A stretch of 12,825 bases of DNA from Pelagophyceae sp. CCMP2097 (taxonomy: Eukaryota; Sar; Pelagophyceae), in contig MU657240.1 in assembly GCA_026770575.1 (NCBI GenBank), forward strand, positions 223,837 through 236,661, in the 5' to 3' direction. The notes below the pieces were generated by a model that did not search any database, was not told where the DNA came from, and was given only the letters and a program-made list of their open reading frames with translations. Both the position numbers and the translations under genes were made by a program. Shown here one piece after another: positions 6,018-12,825 of the stretch. The first letter of the stretch is position 1; the number at the start of each line of letters is the position of its first letter.

Positions 6018-9000
6018 TCACCGCTTGCCGGCGGCGTGGAACTTGAACGCGGCCAGCGACGGGCAAATGTTGAAGAAGCGCTTCCTCTTCGTGGCCTTGC
6101 CGACGAGCATCGTCGCGCAGTTGTACATCGCGGCGGCCTGCGTCGGCGAGGATCGAGCGTCGAGCGAACGTTGTGAGACGTGCTTGAAAAAGTCGGCTCT
6201 CGAACATCATGACTCGACACGACGACAAAAGGAAGAGCTTCCGGGACGCCGCGCGCGTGCCTCGACTTCCGTTTCGCACTGACCGAGCTTGAAAAAGTTG
6301 CCGTACTTCTGCCCTCCACCCGGGATGGTCAGTTGCGCGACGAACCGCCCTTTCACGCTTTCGACGCCGAAGAAGCGTTTCTGCGTACAGCACAAGAATC
6401 GCAGATGATCAGAGATGCACACGATGCCGAAGAAGAAGACGAGACACGACAGGCCGGGTTCAAAACGCACCATGTCCGTCGTCTCGGCGAAGGCGTGCTC
6501 GAGCGAGTAGAGGCACTCGAGCGGGGCGAACGTCGGGATCTCCGGCCAGACGCTCCGTCGGCGCGTGAAGCGCGTCGCGACGGGCAGGCCCTCGCGGAAG
6601 TTGACCGCGCCCTGCGCCTCGAGCCGCTCGAACTGGCTCACGAGGTCCTCCGTCGCCGCGCTCGTCGCGCCTATAGGAAAATAGGATACACGTAAAAGTG
6701 ACAGCGGACGTCTCAATTTTGTCTCCACTCGATCTCTCCACTCGACCCGCGCACAAGGACGCAGGCGGACTTGCGCTTCGCGAGCATCCGCGGCCACTTG
6801 GCGCTCAGGTGCTTGCTGATCTCGCCCTTGGTGACCTTGATCGCCTTGAGGCGCCGCCGCAGCTCTCGCTTGGTCTTCTTGCTCGCGCAGAGCCGGCCGA
6901 GCTCGGGCTTGAGCAGCCGCAGGTTGATCATGAACTAGGGACGAGGTGGTCCGAGTCGATGATAGTGCCAGGCAGGGGGTCTCTCGACAACGCTGTGTTC
7001 AAAGGTTACCTTGGCTCGGCGTCGGCACCATTTGTCAGCGTAGAAAAACTGATTCGCAGGCTGAGGTCGCACTGGGACCCTGGCCCTCTTGCCCTCCGAA
7101 GTTAAATCCTTTTTGCTCCCACAGCCCGTCTCTCGCGGTTTCGGCACCTACACAGAATTCATCGGCATTAAAGACGAGCACAATTCAAACGTCAAAGAAG
7201 AAAATCCGCTCGCACCACGTTCGCCTCGCGCCAGGCCGCGTGCCGCATCGTCGCCTGGGACCCGGAGATCAGCGCGACAAAAGATCGAGAGACGAAAACG
7301 CACCGAGAGGTGCGGCTGCCGCTCGTCGTCGGAGCCGTCGGAGCCGTCGGGTTCGACGGCGCGCTTGCCGAGCCAGCCGACGATACGGCCGCGCTGCCCG
7401 TCCGCCGGCTGCTCGGCCTCGAGCGAGCGCAGGAAGTGCCGCTGGCGAATCACGGCGAACGAGTTCTCCGACGATGCCGCCGTCCGCTCGTGGATGCCCT
7501 CGCTCAAAGCGATGCGCCGCGCGAGCTGGTTGTTGTCCAGCTGACCCTCGTAGCCGAGCGTGCGCAGGTTCTCGCGGTGGCCGTCGAGGCGCTCCGTGCG
7601 GCAGTCCAGGCCGAGGAGCACGGAGAAGTGGACCTTGGAGCCGTGCTTGGCGCTGCACTCGCGGCAGTAGAGGATGCGGCCGGCCGGGAGGCCGCCGGGG
7701 AAGCCGGCGCAGTACGAGTGGCAGTACTTGTCGCAGGACCGGTCCTTCTTCTTGTCCGCCTTGCAGTGGAAGAGCAGCGCCTGCTCGCACGAGTCGTGGC
7801 AGACCTCGCAGCGCGGGCGGACTTCAATAGGCTGCGCCTCGACCGGCCGCGCCTTGAGAACCCGCCGCACGTGCTGAAACTCGAGCCGCCGCATCCGGTC
7901 GTCGCTCCACCGGTTGCGGTCCTTCTTGTCGACGGCCGACGCCAAAAGCTCCTTCTCTAGCTCCGCGTGCTTCGAAACCGCGTGCGCCGAATCATCGGCG
8001 GCGATTGTGGGCGCGGCCCGGCGCTCGGCCTCGGCGGCCATGGCGCGCTCGGCGACGGCCTTGGCGACGCGCGCGTCCATCCAGGCCTTGTAGCGCGGCG
8101 CGCGGAGCATGTCGCGGTAGAGCTCGAGCCATCGCTTCGTGCCCGGCGTGCCCTCGTCGATGCGCCGCTTCACAACCTCGTCGATGCGGCTGCTTTAAAG
8201 ACGGCTCGACGAACGCCTCGGTCGAGTACAGGCGCCAGAACGGCCGCAGCATCTCCTTGAAGTAATCTGCGTCGGGGTCGCAGACATCGCCCTCCTTGGG
8301 CAGCGAGACGCCCGCGTACCGCAGCCGTGCCGCCATGATCGGGTCGACGCGCCGCCGCGCCTCGGGCAGTGGCCGGTACAGGTCCGGCTGCAGCACCTTG
8401 CTCAGGTCGACGCGCACGTGGTGCGGCAGCGCCCACGTCGAGTCGTGCGTGCCAATGTCGCAGTAATACTTCTGGTAGTACCGGCCGCTGTAGCACTCGA
8501 CGATGTCCCACTTCTTCAGGATGTCCGCGCGCTTCTTCTGCGCCTCGGTCACCGGCCGGAAGACGTGGTCCTCGCGCTCCTCGGGTTGCGGCGCCAGCGT
8601 CGGGTTCGCACACCGCCAGGCCTCGTGCTCCTCCTGGTAAAACGGCCAGTTCGGCAGGCCGCACGCGTGCAGCGTCGTCGCGCGCACCAGCGCCAGGTCT
8701 TCAAACTTGAGCAGCGCGTTTGACTTCCACCACTCCGGGTCCGCCTCTTCTTGCCGCCGCATCGCCTCCTTGGCCAGGTCCTTGAGGATGCGGCTCCGCT
8801 TGCAGTCGCGGATGAACGCCTCGAGGTTCAGGTCGTCCGGCAGCGCCAGCGTCACACGCCGGTTGAGCCGCGGCGCGACCGCCTCGACCGCCCGAAGCCG
8901 CGACGACGGCTGCGCGGTGGCCGTACGCGGAGAGCTGCTCGTCGCCGTGGCCGGCAGAGGCCCTCGAGGAGCTTTGGCGGCGTCGAGCATCGCCGCGTAC

Positions 9001-10283
9001 TTGGCCACGAGGTGCGCCGGTCTCAGGGCCTCGAGGGCGCGCTGGAGCTCGGCGACCATCGCAAAGTGCGGCTGCGCGCGGCAGACGAACCACTCGTGGT
9101 CCTGCACCGTCTCGCGCGCGAAGCCGAGCGCCGCGAGGACGCGCTGCGCCGCCGGGACATCGAGGTGCGCCTTGACGTTCGGGTTCGACAGCTTAAGCCA
9201 GCGGTACGTCTGCTCCTTGGGGTACGCGTAGACGCACTTGAGCACCTGGATCAGCGCCTCGCGCGACTGCGACGAGAGCCAGCGCCGGCCGAGCGACGTC
9301 GAGACCTATTTCAATTTTGAGCTTCAGAGGCGCGTTCGACCAAAAAGGTACGGGATGATTTGACGCACCGCCGGAGCCTGCGGCACGACGACCGCTACTG
9401 CCTCCAGCGCTGGCGCTGGCGCAGCGTCGCGAGCAGGTCGCTGCGGGTCGCCTCGCGAGCTGCTCGACTTCCCTTGCCGCTTCTTCCGTCCGCCTTGCGC
9501 GGCCCGCGAGCGCCTCTCTTGCCGCGGCGGCTTGGCGTCGGCGTCGTTGCGTTGGTCGACGACGAGCACTAGCGCCAGGCTCGGCTGCGCCTCGTCGCGC
9601 GACCTAGAAGTTTCCATCATGCGGGCCGTCGATAGTCGTTGGACATTCAAAGGCGCCTCTTCTTCGACGCTGCGCCGCGCGGCTCGGGTAGCGCGGCGGA
9701 TCGGGCCAGTCGCGCTGCGGGCGCGTCGACGCGCTGTTCCGACCTGTGGTGCAAATTATGAAGAAGGGACCACGTGCTGATGACGACGTTCGACTCACGA
9801 CTGCGCGTCTCGCGTCTCGACGTCGGTCAGCACCAGCGAGGCCAGCGACGGCGGCGACCTACATGCAAAGTCTCGTCAGGGTCGCGACGACGACCGTTCC
9901 GTCAAACACATGTTTCCAACACGGTCAGCTGACCTCGCCGCGTCGTCGGACCGCCCGCGGAGAATCGGCTGCGCGTCGTCGGGCTGCGCGTCGGCAAGCA
10001 GCATGGCGTCCAGCGGCGCGGCCTCCAGCTTCTTCGCCGCCTTGTGCCGCTTCTTCTTGGCCTCCTTGCGCCGTTCAACTTCGACGCGCTGCGCGAAGAG
10101 CGCCACCTTCCACGCATTCTGCCGGGCCGTGGCGCCGATGAAGCCGGTGCAGTCGCGGCGGCCGCAAAACCACGGCGGGAACGAGCCCTCGAACGTCGTC
10201 AGGCTTTCAGACGATGCCCCTTGCGCCCGCTTGCATCCAGACCGTGATAAGCGCATGGGCTCTGAGGAACACCCAGACTGCAT
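6018..10283 (-). CDS. Large multi-exon gene: PUB-like, WW-like, PHD-like and AP2-like domains
   Basis: Proposed exons (minus order): 10283-9934, 9858-9799, 9743-9669, 9603-9369, 9305-7304 (with one frame break near 8186-8198), 7254-7219, 7147-7010, 6934-6742, 6670-6471, 6380-6267, 6137-6018. Every junction has GT...AG ends and keeps phase; the introns are 49-129 bases, except where small exons 2 and 3 split a 330-base gap. The sum is about 1,170 codons from ATG 10283 to TGA 6018. The N-terminal exon has WFCGRRDCTG and a Lys/Arg-rich, probably coiled-coil helix. Then follow a PUB-like domain (residues about 257-316), a WW-like segment (506-534), a PHD-like finger (735-782), a basic helical part (GRLCASKKTKRELRRRLKAI) and an AP2-like end (1093-1160). 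Known roles of these folds are binding of the p97/VCP tail (PUB), proline-rich peptides (WW), histone tails (PHD) and DNA (AP2). A nuclear regulator is inferred. The true start could be upstream, and exon edges are predictions without transcripts. Confidence 0.65.
6040..6380 (-). other. AP2/ERF-like DNA-binding domain split by an intron
   Basis: Exon 6380-6267 encodes FFGVESVKGRFVAQLTIP, a glycine-rich turn, then KYGNFFKLGQCETE. After a 129-base intron, exon 6137-6018 continues AAAMYNCATMLVGKATKRK and RFFN. This follows the AP2 pattern: G-V, K-G-R-F/W-x-A-x-I, a strand ending in F-x-L-G-x-x-x-T-E-x-x-A-A, x-Y-N-x-A, G-x-x-A and a final F-N. AP2 domains occur in plants, apicomplexans, algae and homing endonucleases. 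The gene ends about 17 codons later. Confidence 0.6.
7665..7811 (-). other. PHD-like zinc finger with expanded third-to-fourth Cys spacing
   Basis: Cys and His follow C-x2-C, then FHC, then nine residues (KADKKKDRS), then C-x4-H-x2-C, and about 15 residues later YCREC (C-x2-C). This is the C4HC3 order of PHD fingers, with C-x4-H-x2-C exactly as expected. The third and fourth ligands, normally two residues apart, are separated by a lysine-rich nine-residue insert. It may be a PHD variant of one lineage, or another cross-brace zinc finger. Confidence 0.6.
8424..8510 (-). other. WW-like segment within the large gene
   Basis: The frame reads WDIVECYSGRYYQKYYCDIG followed by THDSTWALP. First W, G-R-x-Y-Y, a T-x-x-S-T-W and a final P two residues on match the WW domain order. 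The middle is one or two residues longer than the standard and the N-terminal LP is missing, so binding of proline-rich ligands is uncertain. Confidence 0.5.
9078..9257 (-). other. PUB-like domain within the large gene
   Basis: The minus-strand frame reads ALIQVLKCVYAYPKEQTYRW, then LKLSNPNVKAHL, then VLAALGFARET and EWFVCR. This follows the PUB/PUG pattern: a helix with hydrophobic residues, an N-P-type turn, a K/T-Y-R motif, a conserved S-N-P, and a late L-x-x-L-G-F. PUB domains in peptide:N-glycanase and HOIP bind the C-terminal tail of the AAA ATPase p97/VCP. Recognition is by motif memory only. Confidence 0.65.
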
Positions 10284-10700
10284 CGTCTGGAACACTTAGA
10301 CTGTCCGAGTCGGGGGCACCTGGATCGTGAGGAAACCCGGAACAAAGCGTCCGGAAGACCTGAACCCTCGGGAACACCTGGAACGGGGTTGCAAAATTTC
10401 TATCTTAGCTCAGGGGTTAAAATGCACTCTCTCGGAGGAAAGGACCCATGCCAATGCCTGGGCCGCGACGCGGTACATCCACATTCCGGCTGCGCGCGAC
10501 TATACCCTCGACGCCATCGCATCCCATAAGGCTTCCCCAGCGACGCGCCCAAAGAGCCAGAGTGCTTGGTGCCCATACTCGCACGAGGAGGTCGCGCGGC
10601 ATCACTGTCGCGAGAACGGCCTCCGCAGGCAAGTCATCCGGGCATTTTTGCTCGGGTGCCTGACTTTGTCACCGCTTAGACGGGCATACCCTCTTGGGAC

Positions 10701-10772
10701 AGCCCCACCCAGGGTGGATCTAAAGCAAGCAAGGCCAGCCCCACCCAGGGTGGATTTTAAGCAAGCAAGCAA
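10701..10772. repeat. Tandem duplication of 36 bases
   Basis: Two copies start at 10701 and 10737, each reading AGCCCCACCCAGGGTGGAT, followed by TCTAAAGC or TTTAAGC-like sequence and AAGCAAG. The unit contains the small palindrome CCACCC-GGGTGG. Confidence 0.8.
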
Positions 10773-11084
10773 CGGGACTTTACAGCCCTCAATTCAACCC
10801 GCGCTCAACGGGGTTTTACCGGATTTAACGGGATTTTAAAGAAAACCCAGAATGAACCGTCCGGAATACTCGGACACTCCGGAACACCAGAACCGTGAAA
10901 GACACCGAGACGGATCACCTGGACCGCCAGAAACATGTGCCGATCGACTTCCCGTACTGGACTTTACGGGACTTTATGACTCAACGGGACTTCAATAAAA
11001 CCAGGACCGGAGCGTCAGACCCAGGAACACCTGAACCCAAGAACACCCGGACGAGAGAGACACCGAGACCGAACACCTGGACCG

Positions 11085-11256
11085 CACCTACAGCCTCTCT
11101 TGAATGTGGCTAGGAATCCTAGCATCTTACACTACCGTGCCAGTCACCTACAGCCTCTTGAATGTGACTGGCATCTTGCACTACCGCGCCGGTCACCTAC
11201 AGCCTCTTGAATGTGGCCGGCATCTTGCACTACCGTGCCAGTCACCTACAACCTCC
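11085..11256. repeat. Tandem repeat, 49-base unit, about three and a half copies
   Basis: Units start at 11085, 11145, 11194 and 11243, each beginning CACCTACARCCTC. The second and third are exactly 49 bases and nearly identical. The first is longer by an 11-base insertion with the words TCT and GGAATCCTA, and the fourth is cut short. This is a minisatellite in the 3' flank of the SET-domain gene. Confidence 0.9.
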
Positions 11257-11266
11257 AAAACTCATA

Positions 11267-11342
11267 ATGTCAGCCATTTCGTCGCAGATTGTCAGCCCTT
11301 TTGTCGCAGATTTTCATTGTGTGTCGCAGATTGTCAGCCTAA
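11267..11342. repeat. Short repeats of GTCGCAGATT and TGTCAGCC
   Basis: GTCGCAGATT occurs three times between about 11281 and 11335, interleaved with TGTCAGCC-like words. It follows directly on the 49-base minisatellite. Confidence 0.6.
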
Positions 11343-11447
11343 GTCCCGAGTCTGTGCCGAAGACGCGTACATCCTTCGGGGTCTACAGTGGCTAACGCAT
11401 TCTCATAGAAGGGACCTCGCGGTTTGGTCCGTAGATATATTCAATCA

Positions 11448-12825
11448 TCAGATGGGCTCTTGCGCGTAGTTGAGCATGAGCCAGGCGCCGCTCGGGATGT
11501 CCTTCGTCGCGACCAGGAAGACGCGCTGCACGCCGTCGATCTCGAACCTATAGCGAGTGGTTAGCAGGTTGAACAGAAAGCACCGCAGCATCGCAGGTTT
11601 CCAAGGAAGGAGCCGGTGGACACGGAGCGCGCGCCACTCGAGCGTCTTACGGCAGAAAAAGTCATTTGTGGCAAAATGATCGAGGATGGAAGACAGATCA
11701 TCGTCGCATACAGGCTTCCTTACGTGTTTGGGTGCGTGCAGGCGTTGTTCGCGAACCGCGCCAGCGAGCCCAACTCCTCGGCGTCGATGCACGTCTTCTT
11801 GCCCTCGAGCCAGACCGTGTAGCCTGTCGGCGGCCGCTTCAGCCGCTCGGCCTCAGTGACGCACTCGCCCAGGTACTCGACGACGACATCGCCCCGCGAC
11901 ATGGTGATCGTCGTCTTCAGGCCGAAGCCCGCGCCCTTCCTGGCCTTGTCGACGCTCAGCACCGGCCTAGGGTGACAAAGTCAGTCGACGGCGCTCCAAA
12001 ATCACCCCGCCTTTTGCGTACGACGGCCACGATGCCGAGCCCATGCCCAGCGCCCCCACGTCTCTTGATGCCGCTCACGACGCGGTTTGTGGCGGCGGTT
12101 CGGGTTTTCCAACCATAAATCGCCGACACGGGCCCCGGCCAGTCCCGCGGCAGCGAGCCGGCGAACTTCTGGCGCCACCAGCTCAGCTTGTTGCCCGTGA
12201 TGGCGTCGTCCTGGCGTCGCGAATTGTAAAATTCCTATCTGACAGAAGCTTTTAGCTTCTCCTCACTGACACAACCGCCGCACAAAGGAATCAATGAAAG
12301 ACACTGCGTGCGCGCGGCGGGCCGGTCCAGGAGCTGAAAGGGTTCGCCGCCGTCGCCGAGGTAGCCGCTGTAGGTCTCCGCGGCCACGCGCAGGCCGTTG
12401 GAGCGCTGCGAGAAGAGCAGCGTCGGCTCCCTTGTCGTGCCGTCCGCCCTGGCCTTCTTGCCGCAGTTGTCGAGCACGACGCGCAGCTGGTCCTTGAACT
12501 GCTCCCGGTCGAGCCGGCCGCCCTTGTCGGCGAGGAAGATGCCCATGCCCACCAGGTTGTTGTCGTCCTCAAACGCCTTGGTCGCGTAGCTGCGGGAATC
12601 GAATCGCGACGGGCAACGAAAAGAGAGCCAAGACAAGCGCGGACCGAAACAACCGTCACACTCTCCACGAGTCGAATCAAACGAACAACGTCAGATGCAT
12701 CCATCGCTTGCGCTGTCAAAACATTCGGACGCGGCCGTGAAACCCGAGCGAGGCCTGGTAGAGCATGCCGAGCCGCGTCGGCTTCGACGAGTCCTTGGTC
12801 GCGCAGCGCCGGAGGCCGACGTGCT
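11448..12825 (-). CDS. SET-domain protein (lysine methyltransferase-like), 5' end outside the window
   Basis: Proposed exons (minus order): 12825-12744 (partial), 12589-12271, 12210-12128, 11966-11724, 11547-11448, with GT...AG introns of 154, 60, 161 and 176 bases and phase kept at each joint. They give about 274 residues in the window. The SET domain fills the last 115 or so. It shows GAGFGLKTTITMSRGDVVVE followed by YLGE (SET-N), then RFANNACTHPNT, split by the last intron, then VFLVATKDIPSGAWLMLNYA. The stop follows four codons later. SET enzymes transfer methyl groups from SAM to lysine. Here the normally conserved N-H-S-C is N-N-A-C, and the usual G-E-E-L is G-A-W-L. No post-SET cysteines follow, so activity is doubtful. 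The catalytic-type tyrosine in LNY is kept. The N-terminal part (GMGIFLADKGGRLDREQF and so on) I do not recognise. Confidence 0.7.

Larger units (their letters stand above)
10284..11447. other. Repeat-rich intergenic region between the two large genes
   Basis: No coding region is supported. From about 10260 to 11090 the sequence is built from degenerate words such as GGAACACCTGGAAC, CGGGACTTTA and GAACACCCGGA, typical of an old minisatellite. The words GACACCGAGAC...CACCTGGACCGC occur at 10902-10926 and again at 11059-11083. Clearer tandem repeats are listed separately. The upstream gene stops at 11448 and the downstream gene starts at or before 10283, so this should hold a terminator and a promoter, but I cannot place either. 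Confidence 0.5.

Noticed and set aside
6018..6030. GTGAGG at the end of the AP2-like exon as a splice donor, making the next gene part of the same protein
   Set aside because: It would leave phase 2, and the only nearby acceptors give an immediate stop in the following exon; the TGA in frame is the simpler end.
6946..7830. Plus-strand frame of 294 codons
   Set aside because: Its second half is an almost pure Arg/Ser/Gly string antisense to the PHD-like exon, so it is a shadow.

Overview
The window looks like nuclear DNA of a microbial eukaryote, probably a GC-rich unicellular alga or similar protist; the exact lineage cannot be read from the sequence. Coding regions on the minus strand are GC-rich. 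They break into exons separated by short GT...AG introns of about 49 to 330 bases, and reading phase is kept across the junctions I propose. Introns often begin GTGCGT, GTCxxx or GTGxxx, and acceptors are usually followed by G. There is no bacterial operon layout and I saw no tRNA or rRNA.

Layout from left to right. 1-487 holds no gene but has a 39-base-arm hairpin (163-286). 488-1573 (minus) is a partial or damaged two- to three-exon gene whose last part resembles the C-terminal region of some eukaryotic transposase-like proteins. About 1990-4241 is a strikingly AT-rich island with virus-like content: two 296-base tandem repeats, each carrying a palindrome; a decayed D12-class adenine DNA methyltransferase (2917-3702, minus); an intact 81-residue ORF (3839-4084, plus); and a short ORF that runs into the GC-rich flank. 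Directly beside it, 4278-4504 is a long foldback element with a perfect 5-base target duplication. 4510-5401 is GC-rich and gene-poor.

The rest carries host-type genes on the minus strand. 5402-5931 is a small two-exon gene of unknown role. 6018-10283 is a long gene (about 1,170 codons, ten or more exons) in which I recognise a PUB-like domain, a WW-like segment, an unusual PHD-type zinc finger and a C-terminal AP2-like DNA-binding domain. 10284-11447 is intergenic with several minisatellites. 11448-12825 is the 3' part of a SET-domain methyltransferase-like gene that leaves the window at its 5' end. The PHD/AP2 and SET genes lie in tandem on one strand and both suggest chromatin or transcription work, but a functional link is only an inference.

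The most interesting points are the unusual PUB-WW-PHD-AP2 architecture, the tandem repeats whose flanks are direct but whose palindrome core is inverted, the foldback element with RSS/Transib-like ends, and the decayed viral-type methyltransferase island inside host chromatin.
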